Positions 7,384 to 15,197 of a stretch of DNA of 35,818 bases are shown here, one piece after another. The stretch is from CAYSYM01 sp964435115 (GTDB taxonomy: Bacteria; Chloroflexota; UBA6077; CF-72). The notes under the pieces were generated by a model that had not been told where the DNA came from, ran no database searches, and saw nothing but the letters and a program-made list of their open reading frames with translations. A program made the position numbers and the translations under genes. Each line of letters begins with the position of its first letter. Positions within the stretch are counted from its first letter, which is position 1. The stretch covers positions 1 through 35,818 of the forward strand of contig CAYSYM010000040.1 in the NCBI GenBank assembly GCA_964435115.1, read 5' to 3'.

Positions 7384-8241
7384 CGCCGCCTGCGCCGTGG
7401 CGGGCTCCGGCAGAACCTTGAACGTCACCTGCCCGACCTTTGGGGCGCCGCCGTAGTACTCGTCGTTCGGGTCCAGGACAATCTCCGTCTTGGGTGTCCA
7501 GCGGTTGAAGACGAAGGGGCCGGTGCCGATGGGGTTGCGCGCGTAGTCCTGCCCGAACTGCGCGACCGCCTTCTGGTTGACGATGAAGCCCTCGCGGTAC
7601 GTCGAAACCTTGGACAGGAAGTACGCGTCGGGCTCCTTGAGGGACACCGTCACGGTGTATGGATCGGGCGTCGCCACGCGCTCGACGCCGCTGTAGCGGG
7701 CCGCCCAGATGGACTTGGTCGCCGGGTCCATGATGCGTTCGATGGAGTACTTGACGTCGGCCGAGGTGAACTCGCCAAAGCCCTTGTGCCACCTCACCCC
7801 CTGGCGCAGGCGGAAGGTATAGGTCCGCCCGTCTGGCGAGACCTCCCAGTTCGTCGCCAGATCTGGCATGAGTTCGGCCGTGCCCGGCTTGTAGCGCAGG
7901 AGCGCGCTGTACACGTTGTTGACCACCTGGTAATCGAAGAACAGGCTGAAGAAGGCCGGGTCGAGCGTCGTGCCGTCGCCCGCCGCCCGCACCCGCAGGG
8001 ATGGCCGGTTGCCGCCTGTGGGCACGGCCGCCACCGTCGCGGCTGGCGCGACGGTGGCGGCCGCGGTCGGGGCCGGCGCGGCCGCGGTCGGCTTCGCTGG
8101 CACTGCCGTCGGCGCGGCGGGCGCCGCCGTGGGGCTGGCGGGAGCGGTGGGCTGGCAGGCCTGCAGGAGCCCGCCCACCGTCAGCAGACCGCCGGCCCTG
8201 GCCAGCGCCGCGAGACAGTCGCGTCGTGTCATGTGCGCCAT
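7375..8241 (-). pseudogene. Oligopeptide/dipeptide ABC substrate-binding lipoprotein, 5' half (split by IS)
   Basis: This is the N-terminal 289 codons of an SBP_bac_5 (DppA/OppA-type) binding protein. The start chosen is ATG 8241; ATG 8232 is also possible. A twin-arginine-like TRRD and a hydrophobic stretch lead to the lipobox LQAC (C29), followed by an Ala/Pro/Thr linker of about 45 residues. Family features follow: DPAFFSLFFDYQVVNNVYSA, the LATNWEVSPDGRTYTFRLRQ segment and NPIGTGPFVFNRW. The frame runs exactly to the IS end at 7375 with ...AAFEK. The missing 3' half is at 30038-30862 and restores a 560-aa protein if the inner segment is a circle. As it stands, translation enters the IS and stops within 20 codons, so the protein is truncated. 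Confidence 0.85.
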
Positions 8242-8405
8242 CAGGAGTGCCTGCCTTTCGTGTCGCTGCCGTGGGTGCGGCGCATCCATCCTGCTGCCAT
8301 TCTAGTCACCCGGCTAGGCTGGGCCCGTCCAGGCCCACCCGGGCCCGAGGGCCAGGCCGCGGACCGGCGCGCCAGCCCCGCGCCCTCTGTGCGGCGCCCA
8401 CGGCC

Positions 8406-9683
8406 TTACGAGGCCTTCGCCTCACCGTGGAAGGTATAGGCTTCGAGACCGCGGTCGCGGTCGACCACCAGTCGTCCGCCCAGGTAGACCCGCTTCACGC
8501 GCGCCAGGTCCTGCAGGATACGCACGTCCTGCAGCGGGTCGCCGTCCACCACCAGCAAGTCCGCCTCCCGGCCCACCTCGATGGAGCCCGTGAGGTGGTC
8601 GATGCCCAGCGCCTCGGCGGCCACGGACGTGCCAGCGCGGAGTGCGTCCATCGGTCGCAGCCCCGCGCCCACCAGCAGCTCCAGCTCCTGTGCGTTGCGC
8701 CCGAACGGCGCGAAGTCGGAGCCATCCGTGCCCAGGACGATCTTCACGCCGGCCTCGTACGCCAGCCGCACCGAGCGCTGGTGCTGGTCCACCAGCGATC
8801 GGCCCTTCTCGCGGGCGTACGGTGGCACCTGCGGGTCGTCCAGCTTGAACGAGTTGTGGCCGATCGCCAGAGTCGGGACCAGGTACACCCCGCGGTCGAG
8901 CATCAGCTGGATCGCCTCGTCGTCCAGCTTGGTGCCGTGCTCGATGGTGGTCACCCCGCCCCGCACAGCGTTCTTGATGCCCTGCGTGGCGATCGCGTGG
9001 GCGGCCACACGGCGGCCCTGAGCGCCCGCCTCATCGCAGATCGCCTCGATCTCAGCCAGGGTGTAGTTGCGCGCATCGGGGGAGGTCTGCATCGAGAATA
9101 CCCCGCCCGAGGTGAAGATCTTGATGTGCTCGGCGCCGGCCCGGATCGCAGTGCGGACCGCCTTGCGGCACTCGTCCGGCCCATCGGCCGTGGCCCAGCG
9201 CTCCTTGAAGACCGCGGGCACGAACATGTCGTTATGCCCCCCGGTCATCCCGAAGATCATGGCCGAGGGCAGCACCCGTGGGCCCAGCACGATCCCGCTG
9301 CGGATGGCGTCGCGCAGAGCCGCGTCTCCGCCGGTATCCGGGCCACCCGCCTGCATGTTGCGCAGGGTGGTGAAGCCGGCGTTCAGCGCCTTCTGGGCAT
9401 TGGCCAGGGCGTGGTACGCCCGCAGCGCCGGGTGGGTGGCCAGGTGGTGCCAGATGATGTTCTTGCCACACAGCGTGTCCATGGTGAGGTGGACGTGGGC
9501 GTCCATCAGGCCGGGCAGGACGGTCTGTCCGCCCAGGTCGATCACCTCCGCACCGGACGGCGGCACCAGGCCGGCTCCCACTGCGACGATCTTCGTGCCA
9601 TCGACCACCACGCTGGCGCCCCGAAGGGGTGCGTCTGCCTTGCCGTCGATGACCAGCGCGTTGGTGAGCGCGAATACGGACAC
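8406..9683 (-). CDS. Metal-dependent amidohydrolase, imidazolonepropionase/prolidase-like
   Basis: A 425-aa amidohydrolase-superfamily enzyme of the imidazolonepropionase-like group that includes Xaa-Pro and Xaa-Lys/Arg dipeptidases. After the N-terminal beta domain comes the HxH metal motif in MDAHVHL (H63, H65). K188 in EHIKIFTSGG is the likely carboxylated lysine, with H229 (AAHA), H249 (TIEHGT) and D320 (LGTDGS). The C-terminal GREADLLVVDGDPL is typical. There is no signal peptide, so it is cytosolic. It hydrolyses an amide or cyclic amide; the exact substrate cannot be read off. It is divergent from the SDR at 9733 across a 49-bp gap. Downstream, 164 bp separate it from the binding-protein start, with a weak inverted repeat at 8321-8346 (GGGCCCG/CGGGCCC). 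Confidence 0.85.
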   Translation of the reverse strand: MSVFALTNALVIDGKADAPLRGASVVVDGTKIVAVGAGLVPPSGAEVIDLGGQTVLPGLMDAHVHLTMDTLCGKNIIWHHLATHPALRAYHALANAQKALNAGFTTLRNMQAGGPDTGGDAALRDAIRSGIVLGPRVLPSAMIFGMTGGHNDMFVPAVFKERWATADGPDECRKAVRTAIRAGAEHIKIFTSGGVFSMQTSPDARNYTLAEIEAICDEAGAQGRRVAAHAIATQGIKNAVRGGVTTIEHGTKLDDEAIQLMLDRGVYLVPTLAIGHNSFKLDDPQVPPYAREKGRSLVDQHQRSVRLAYEAGVKIVLGTDGSDFAPFGRNAQELELLVGAGLRPMDALRAGTSVAAEALGIDHLTGSIEVGREADLLVVDGDPLQDVRILQDLARVKRVYLGGRLVVDRDRGLEAYTFHGEAKAS

Positions 9684-9732
9684 GATCGGCAGTCTAGCAG
9701 CGGCCCTTCGCCTACCATCTCAGAGCCCGCGC

Positions 9733-10530
9733 ATGGACGCACGACCCAGGCTGGCCATCCCTACGGAGTGGCCGTCGCTCCAGGACCTGAGCGGCAAGGT
9801 CGCGATCGTCACCGGTGGTGGGCGAGGGCTGGGGCACGGGATCGCCGTCGGCCTGGCGCACTTCGGGGCTGACGTGGTGATCGCCGGCCGTGAAAAGTCC
9901 ACCCTGGCAGAGGCTGCGGAAGACGTCCGCGCGCGGGGGGGCCGGTGCCTGACTGTTCCGACAGACGTCACCAGAGCCGGTGAGTGCGCCACCTTGATCG
10001 AGCGCACCGTGCAGGCATTCGGCAGCGTAGACGTGCTGGTGAACAATGCCGGCATCGGCCTCAAGCGGCCGGCCGAAGAGCTGACCGAGGCGGAGTGGGA
10101 CGCCGTCCTCGACACCAACCTCAAGGGCGCCTTCTTCTGCGCGCAGGCAGCGGCCCGGGTCATGATCCCCCGTCGGCAGGGCCGCATCATCAACATTGCC
10201 TCGATCTTCGGGGCCGCCGCGTTCGCCGCGTCGGTGCCGTACTCCGTCAGCAAAGGCGGCGTGGTCCAGCTCACCCGCACACTCGCCGTCGCGTGGGCCT
10301 CGCACAACATCACCGTCAACGCGGTTGGCCCGGGCTTCGTCGACAGCCCGCTGAACGCGTACCGCAAGGCGGACCCGGAGCTCGAGCGCCAGACGCTGGC
10401 CCAGGTGCCGCTCCACCGCTGGGCCGGCATCACGGACATTGTCGGAGCCTGCGTGTTCCTCGCATCCGAGGCGGCCGGCTTCATCACCGGCCACACGCTG
10501 TTCGTGGACGGGGGCTACCTGGCGGTCTGA
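9733..10530 (+). CDS. Short-chain dehydrogenase/reductase (SDR)
   Basis: A 265-aa classical SDR. The Rossmann motif TGGGRGLGHG lies near residues 27-36, NNAG at about 104-107, and the catalytic Tyr-Lys in PYSVSKGG follows a conserved Ser in IINIASIFG. The C-terminal end FITGHTLFVDGGYLAV is typical of 3-oxoacyl-ACP/gluconate 5-dehydrogenase-like members. The reaction is NAD(P)-dependent alcohol/ketone interconversion of an unknown substrate. The frame stays open far upstream, but only the ATG at 9733 gives a normal N-terminus and it clears the divergent amidohydrolase. Its last 16 bp overlap the 3' end of the convergent LLM gene. Confidence 0.88.
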   Translation: MDARPRLAIPTEWPSLQDLSGKVAIVTGGGRGLGHGIAVGLAHFGADVVIAGREKSTLAEAAEDVRARGGRCLTVPTDVTRAGECATLIERTVQAFGSVDVLVNNAGIGLKRPAEELTEAEWDAVLDTNLKGAFFCAQAAARVMIPRRQGRIINIASIFGAAAFAASVPYSVSKGGVVQLTRTLAVAWASHNITVNAVGPGFVDSPLNAYRKADPELERQTLAQVPLHRWAGITDIVGACVFLASEAAGFITGHTLFVDGGYLAV

Positions 10531-11528
10531 AACGCCGGCAGGACACTCTCGGCGAACTCCGCCATGCTGTCGACGAACTCGTCGACCGTGTCAACGGCGA
10601 AGATGAGCCCGCTCAGCTGCGTCGCGCCGGCCTCGGCGTATGCCTGGACCTGCGCCACGATCTGCTCGTGGCTGCCCACCAGGTTGCGCTGCGCGTAGCC
10701 GCCCTGTTGTCCCCGCAGCGTGGAGGTCTGCAGCGACTGAAGGTGCTTGTAGGCGTGTGAGCGCTGCAGCTTCGCGATCGCTTCCTCATGGGTGCGGGCC
10801 ATCGAAACCACGAGCTGCGGAGCTACCTCGAAGCCCTCGAGGTCTCGTCCCTGCTGCTCGGCCAGCACCCGGAGCCGTTCCACCGCCTGCCGGACCTCGG
10901 ACGGCGCGAGGACCGCGGGCAGCCAGCCCTCCGCCAGGTCAACCGCCCGTTGCAGATTCGCCTCAGCGTTGCCGCCGATGTAGATCGGGAGCGGTCGCTG
11001 GACCGGCTTCGGGTACATCTGCACATCGTCGAAGCGCCAGAACTGGCCGTCGAAGCTGGCGTGCTCCTGGTCGAACAGCAGGCGGAGCGCCCGGGTCCCC
11101 TCGGCGACCATTGCGCCACGATTCCAGCCCCGCCGCTCGGGGCGGACGGCCTCGAACTCCTCGCGGTAGGCGCCGACGCCCACGCCCAGGATCAGGCGTC
11201 CACTGGAGAACTGGTCCAGCGTCGCCGCCTGCTTCGCGACGCTCGCCGGGTCGCGCAGCGGGAGGACGATGACCCCTGTCATTAGCCGGAGGCGCTGCGT
11301 ATGCGCCGCAACGGCGGCCAGGCTGACGAATGGATCGAAGTAGCTGGGTGGCTGCTGGACCAGCGCGCGGACGTAGTTCTGGGTGGTGAAGTGGTCGTTC
11401 GGCATCACCGAAGCGAAGCCGAGGCGCTCTGCTTCGACCGCGATGCGGATGATGGACGCGGGGCTGGCAAACGGCGGTGGGTAGATCAGCCCCTCATAGC
11501 CGGTCGGCAGCGCGACACCGAACTTCAT
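10515..11528 (-). CDS. LLM-class (luciferase-like) flavin/F420-dependent oxidoreductase, LLM1
   Basis: A 337-aa TIM-barrel enzyme of the bacterial luciferase/F420-dependent oxidoreductase superfamily. Characteristic segments are KFGVALPT at the N-terminus, GFASVMPNDHF (first helix/strand), LRLMTGVIVLPLRDPASVAKQAATLDQFSSGRLILGVGVGAYREEFE and PLPIYIGGN. It could be an FMNH2-dependent monooxygenase or an F420-dependent dehydrogenase; motifs alone do not separate these. It is closely related to LLM3, including an 88-bp stretch with about 4 differences. It lies 43 bp downstream of the halogenase-like FAD gene on the same strand and probably shares its transcript. Confidence 0.88.
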   Translation of the reverse strand: MKFGVALPTGYEGLIYPPPFASPASIIRIAVEAERLGFASVMPNDHFTTQNYVRALVQQPPSYFDPFVSLAAVAAHTQRLRLMTGVIVLPLRDPASVAKQAATLDQFSSGRLILGVGVGAYREEFEAVRPERRGWNRGAMVAEGTRALRLLFDQEHASFDGQFWRFDDVQMYPKPVQRPLPIYIGGNAEANLQRAVDLAEGWLPAVLAPSEVRQAVERLRVLAEQQGRDLEGFEVAPQLVVSMARTHEEAIAKLQRSHAYKHLQSLQTSTLRGQQGGYAQRNLVGSHEQIVAQVQAYAEAGATQLSGLIFAVDTVDEFVDSMAEFAESVLPAFQTAR

Positions 11529-11571
11529 GGGCGCCCCTCTGGCACGGGCCCTGGCTAGGCGGAGTCGCCGC

Positions 11572-12948
11572 TCAGTGCCTGGCGAGCGCGGGCGCCGCGG
11601 CGGCCGCGGCGGCTGGCGGCGACGGGGGAGTTGGGACTAGCTCCTGGAGGGTGCGGTAGCGGTCTGAGGTGATCCGCTTGCCGCCGCGGCCTTCCACCAT
11701 GTCCAGCACGTTCTCGTTGCGGGTGGTGACCGTGGAGACCACGTACATCAGCTCCTGCTCCAGCGCGCTCTCGAACTGCACGGCGCTCTTCGCCAGGTCG
11801 CTGGCGCCGCCGCCGAAGCCGTAGCGCGGCAGCGCCAGCGAGCGCGCCACCTCCAGCCGCCCCAGGTACTGGGAGGAGAAGATCGCCCGGTTGCGCGCCG
11901 TGTGCGCCGGCGCGGCGAGCGAGCGCTCGATGGCCCAGGTGGCCAGGTACGCCGAGTACATGGCCAGCACCACGCCCACCGAGAAGATGGGGTCCACGAA
12001 GGCCGCGGCGTCGCCCACCTGGAAGTAGCCGGGGCCGGCCACGCTGGTGGTGCGGTACGAGTAGTCACGGATCACCCGCAAGCTGCCCGGCTCGAAGGTG
12101 GCCTGCTCCAGCAGGTGCGAGAGGTACGGCGTCTGGCGGCAGGTCTGCAGGAAGAATGCTTCGAGGGCCTCCGTCCCGCGCGTCGCGCGCAGCGCCTCCT
12201 GGGGGATGATCAGCCCGACGCTGGTGGTCTTGCGCAGGGGGATGTGCCACACCCAGCCCCAGTCGCCCAGCGCGTCCAGCGAGGACACGAACGTCGTGGG
12301 GGGCGTGGTGCGCAGGTCCTCGAACGGGTGGATGGTGCCCTCGGCGTCCACGTAGCGCGAGCCCTGGAAGTACCCCCACACGCTCATGAAGCGGAACGCT
12401 TCGTCGATGTCGCGGTTGTTGAGCTGGCGCGACAGGACGGCATTCTGGCCGCTGGCGTCGATCACGAAGCGGCAGGTGAGACGGCCTTCACCGCTCTCGC
12501 CACCCTCGGCAGCCCGGTACGCCACGTCCACCGGCTCGCCGTCGCCGCGCAGCGTGGCGCCCAGCACCGCCACCTCCTCGAACACCTGCACGCCCTGCTC
12601 GCGGGCGTGCTGCAGCAGCAGGAAGTCGTAGCGGTCACGCTCTACATGCAGCGCCGGGTGCTTGTAGCCAAAGTCCTTGAAGGCCATCTGGCGGATCACG
12701 CCGTTCCAGACCACGGTCCCGCCGGCCTTGCGGATGAAGTCTTCCGCCAGGAGCTTTGGCGTGGCGCCGGTCAGGTCCGTGTACTTCCAGGTGTGCGGGA
12801 TGAGGCTCTCGCCCACCCGGTAGCGAGGGTGGCGCTCGCGGTCGAGCAGCACCACCTCCAGGCCTTTCTGGGCGAGCAGGGTAGCGGCGGTGCTGCCGGC
12901 CGGGCCGCCGCCGATGACGACGACGTCGCAGCGTTGAGGAATGCTCAT
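11572..12948 (-). CDS. FAD-dependent oxidoreductase with flavin-halogenase motifs
   Basis: A 458-aa flavoprotein of the tryptophan-halogenase/p-hydroxybenzoate-hydroxylase superfamily. The Rossmann GGGPAG is at 13-18. GESLIP (46-51) is the halogenase-type version of the GES motif. WVWHIP (232-237) matches the WxWxIP signature and FVDPIFSVG (317-325) matches FxxPxxSxG; both are associated with flavin-dependent halogenases. The second FAD-binding GD motif is in YFQVGDAAAF. The C-terminus ends in an Ala/Pro-rich tail. GGAGG lies 6 nt before the ATG at 12948. A carrier-protein gene diverges from it at 13093, suggesting a carrier-bound substrate as for pyrrolyl halogenases. Halogenation is inferred; a plain hydroxylase/dehydrogenase of this clan remains possible. 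Confidence 0.75.
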   Translation of the reverse strand: MSIPQRCDVVVIGGGPAGSTAATLLAQKGLEVVLLDRERHPRYRVGESLIPHTWKYTDLTGATPKLLAEDFIRKAGGTVVWNGVIRQMAFKDFGYKHPALHVERDRYDFLLLQHAREQGVQVFEEVAVLGATLRGDGEPVDVAYRAAEGGESGEGRLTCRFVIDASGQNAVLSRQLNNRDIDEAFRFMSVWGYFQGSRYVDAEGTIHPFEDLRTTPPTTFVSSLDALGDWGWVWHIPLRKTTSVGLIIPQEALRATRGTEALEAFFLQTCRQTPYLSHLLEQATFEPGSLRVIRDYSYRTTSVAGPGYFQVGDAAAFVDPIFSVGVVLAMYSAYLATWAIERSLAAPAHTARNRAIFSSQYLGRLEVARSLALPRYGFGGGASDLAKSAVQFESALEQELMYVVSTVTTRNENVLDMVEGRGGKRITSDRYRTLQELVPTPPSPPAAAAAAAPALARH

Positions 12949-13092
12949 GCGGGACCTCCATGCCTCCAGGAAACGCGGTGCCGGGGGCGCGGCGCCCGCG
13001 GAGGATCACCGGCGGATACTATGCGTGGTCGCGTCCCTTCACCACCGTCGGGGCGCCTCGCAGTATCCCAGGCGCAGCAGAGAGGGACCGTT

Positions 13093-13269
13093 GTGGACGT
13101 CGAGCAGAGCATTGCCCGATTCATCGAGGCCGAGTTCACCATGGACCGCGACCCACCGCGGGTCGACCCCGAGGAACCCCTGCTGGACAGCGGACTGGTG
13201 GACTCGGTGGGCGTCCTGCGCCTGACGGCGTTCCTCGAGGAGACGTTCAACGATCCAGGCCTATGCTGA
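13093..13269 (+). pseudogene. Acyl carrier protein, apparently truncated by deletion/frameshift
   Basis: GTG at 13093 with AGAGGG upstream opens a 58-aa product. EEPLLDSGLVDSVGVLRLTAFLEETF is a good carrier-protein helix I-II region, with the phosphopantetheine serine in VDSVG. The frame then ends as NDPGLC-stop, about 20 residues short of a normal ACP. In another frame the next codons read TIQAYAD, which resembles the last helix of an ACP, and then run into Glu residues from a (GAA)11 tract. An out-of-frame internal deletion (or an assembly error) therefore seems to have broken the gene. If intact it would carry substrate for the divergent halogenase-like enzyme. Confidence 0.6.
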
Positions 13270-13282
13270 TGGCGATCAGGGA

Positions 13283-13315
13283 GAAGAAGAAGAAGAAGAA
13301 GAAGAAGAAGAAGAA
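13283..13315. repeat. (GAA)11 microsatellite
   Basis: Eleven perfect GAA units lie 14 bp after the end of the broken acyl-carrier gene. Such a simple-sequence tract is out of place in this GC-rich DNA. It would code poly-Lys or poly-Glu on the plus strand and poly-Phe on the minus strand. It may be a slippage locus, a junction scar or a sequencing/assembly seam. Confidence 0.9.
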
Positions 13316-13317
13316 GG

Positions 13318-13450
13318 CCGCGGCGTCCCGACCGAAGTCGCGGCTGATCGGCTCGAAGGTGGCGCCCGCCAGCAGGCGCCGCGCTTCCAGCCCGGCTTCC
13401 GCCTCGTCGAACCACACGCCGAAGGGGGCCCACCCACGCACTGGCGGGCG
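13318..13450 (-). other. Possible gene fragment of unknown family
   Basis: On the minus strand a frame of about 44 codons (RGWAPFGVWFDEAEAG... ending RDFGRDAAAF) has protein-like composition and leads directly into the poly-Phe read-through of the GAA tract. I recognise no family. It lies just downstream of ridA and could be the remaining end of a gene cut at the GAA tract, or chance coding in GC-rich DNA. Confidence 0.25.
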
Positions 13451-13463
13451 CGGTTCGAGGGCG

Positions 13464-13949
13464 CTACTCGGCCGAGATCTCGACCTCCGCCTCGACCTCC
13501 ACCGGGATGTCGAAGGGCAGGGCTGCCAGGCCCACGGCAGAGCGCGCGTGCTGGCCCTTCTCCGGCCCGTACAGCTCGAGGATCAGGTCTGAGAAGCCGT
13601 TGATCACCGCGGGCTGGCCGTGGAAGTCCGGTGCCGAGCTGACCATGCCAAACACGCGCAGCCAGGCGCTGACGCGGTCGAGATCGCCCAGCGCGCGCTG
13701 CAGGCTCCCGAGGATGGACAGCGCGGTCAGGCGCGCGGACTGGTACGCCTGCTCGACCGTCACGCTGACACCCACCTGCCCGAAGGGCCCTGCCACGGTA
13801 CCGTCGAGGTTCTGCGGGCCGTGCCCCGAGACGTAGGCGCGGGTGCCGCGGATACGCACCGTGGCGAACGGCAGCCGGACGCCGGGGGGCGCCGAGATGG
13901 GCGCTGGCAGCACAAGCCCGAGCGCCTCCAGGCGTGCCTCCACCTGCAC
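13464..13949 (-). CDS. RidA/YjgF-family enamine/imine deaminase-like protein
   Basis: A 161-aa RidA-like protein, somewhat longer than the usual 125-130 aa because of an N-terminal extension (YjgF-like group with MQVEARLEALGLVLP start). The core shows RAYVSGHGP, QAYQSARLTALSILGSLQRALGDLDRV, and near the C-terminus HARSAVGLAALPFDIPVEVEAEVEI, where the Arg corresponds to the substrate-carboxylate-binding arginine of active RidA. It would hydrolyse reactive enamine/imine products such as 2-aminoacrylate released by PLP enzymes; two such PLP enzymes lie in this cluster. It starts 9 bp after the M24 peptidase stop and is the last gene of the LLM3-LLM2-M24-RidA operon. Confidence 0.85.
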   Translation of the reverse strand: MQVEARLEALGLVLPAPISAPPGVRLPFATVRIRGTRAYVSGHGPQNLDGTVAGPFGQVGVSVTVEQAYQSARLTALSILGSLQRALGDLDRVSAWLRVFGMVSSAPDFHGQPAVINGFSDLILELYGPEKGQHARSAVGLAALPFDIPVEVEAEVEISAE

Positions 13950-13958
13950 CTGGCTGGT

Positions 13959-15197
13959 CTACCCCGCCACTCCGCCGGCCCCGGCGTGGCTTGGCATGGG
14001 CCACACCTCGAGCTGGCGGCTGATGGAGTTCAGGAATCGGCCGCCCGTCTCGGTGACCAGCACGGTGTCCTCGGGCTGCAGTCCACCGTACCCCAGCTCG
14101 TAGTACGGCAGCTCGACCTCGAACACCATGTCCGCCTCGATGGGAGTGTCGTCGTCGGGCATCAGCGTTGGCACGTCGTACACCTCCAGGCCAATGCCGT
14201 GGCCAATATGGTGGCGGGCGTACTCGGGAATCCCGCTCGCCCGCACGGCTTCGACCCCGGCCTGGAAGACCTGGCGGGCGGTAGTGCCCGGCCGCAGCGC
14301 CTTGGCCGCGGCCTCCTGGCCGTGCAGCACGGCCGCGTACAGCGCCCGCGTGCGGGCCGAGGGCTCCTCCAGGCAGAAGTTGCGGGCAATGTCCGAGTAG
14401 TAGCCCTCCACCATACAGCCCACGTCGAAGCGGATGACGTCACCCGGCGCCAGGCGTGCGTCTCGCTTCATCACGTTGCCCGTCCCGCCCCGGCGGCCAA
14501 AGGCGATCTGGGTGAAGGCGGGGCGCGCCCCGGCACTGACCACGGTTCGCTCGAACTCCTCGATCAGGTCCTGTTCGGTCGCCCCGTGCCGGGCAACCGC
14601 CATGGCGGCATAGACCGCGTGCTCGTTCAACGCCAGTGCCGCCTGGAGGCGCCGCTGCTCCTCGTGCGTCTTGACAGCGCGGATCTGCCGCAGCAGCCGC
14701 CAGCCCGGCACCAGGCGCGCGTTCGGCAGGCGCCGCTGGAGCTCGGCCAGGTTCTCGGGGAAGATGGAGCGCTCGTCACAGGCGATGGTGCCGCGCTCCA
14801 GCCCCGCCGCTTCGATGGCGGCCGCCGCGGCATCGACCGCCGTGCCGTATGGCCTTCCCTCGACAACCCGCTCGCGCACGAACTGCTCCTTGTCGGTCAG
14901 CGGGGCGTCCGGGCTGACCGCGCGGAAGAACGACCCGTACAGGTACACCGGCGTCGTCGGGCCACACATCTCGAACAGGTTGGCCGCCTCCGCCAGGCCC
15001 GCGACGACGTGCGGTGCGCCCAGGTCGCGCCCCCCGACGACGGCGTACACCTGGGTCTGGTGCGGCAGGATGAAGAAGTTCTCGGCCCACAGGCCGCTCA
15101 GGTAGTAGACGTTCTCGAACGAGGCGCCCAGCAGACCGTCGACCCCAGCCGCGGCCATCAGCCGCTCGGCGCGTGGGCCGTTGAGCAGCCCCGTCAC
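13959..15197 (-). CDS. M24-family metallopeptidase (Xaa-Pro peptidase/creatinase-like), M24a
   Basis: A 412-aa pita-bread-fold enzyme with an N-terminal creatinase/prolidase domain (about 1-170) and a C-terminal M24 catalytic domain. All five metal ligands can be placed: D258 and D269 (RFDVGCMVEGYYSDIARNF), H333 (HHIGHGIGL), E362 (FEVELPYY) and E376 (QPEDTVLV). The start is GTG 15197, which overlaps the stop of the upstream LLM gene as GTGA (4-bp overlap); longer frames upstream are non-coding-like. It cleaves a peptide, amide or C-N bond; aminopeptidase P, creatinase and ectoine hydrolase all share this fold, so the substrate is open. It is paralogous to M24b at 19970. Confidence 0.88.
   Translation of the reverse strand: MTGLLNGPRAERLMAAAGVDGLLGASFENVYYLSGLWAENFFILPHQTQVYAVVGGRDLGAPHVVAGLAEAANLFEMCGPTTPVYLYGSFFRAVSPDAPLTDKEQFVRERVVEGRPYGTAVDAAAAAIEAAGLERGTIACDERSIFPENLAELQRRLPNARLVPGWRLLRQIRAVKTHEEQRRLQAALALNEHAVYAAMAVARHGATEQDLIEEFERTVVSAGARPAFTQIAFGRRGGTGNVMKRDARLAPGDVIRFDVGCMVEGYYSDIARNFCLEEPSARTRALYAAVLHGQEAAAKALRPGTTARQVFQAGVEAVRASGIPEYARHHIGHGIGLEVYDVPTLMPDDDTPIEADMVFEVELPYYELGYGGLQPEDTVLVTETGGRFLNSISRQLEVWPMPSHAGAGGVAG

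Noticed and set aside
9067..9732. Long N-terminal extension of the SDR
   Set aside because: It is the complement of the amidohydrolase gene. The SDR fold begins normally after ATG 9733.
13247..13441. Small membrane protein with an 11-Phe stretch
   Set aside because: The Phe run is only the minus-strand reading of the GAA repeat, and the frame has no ribosome-binding site or known family. It is kept only as a possible fragment.
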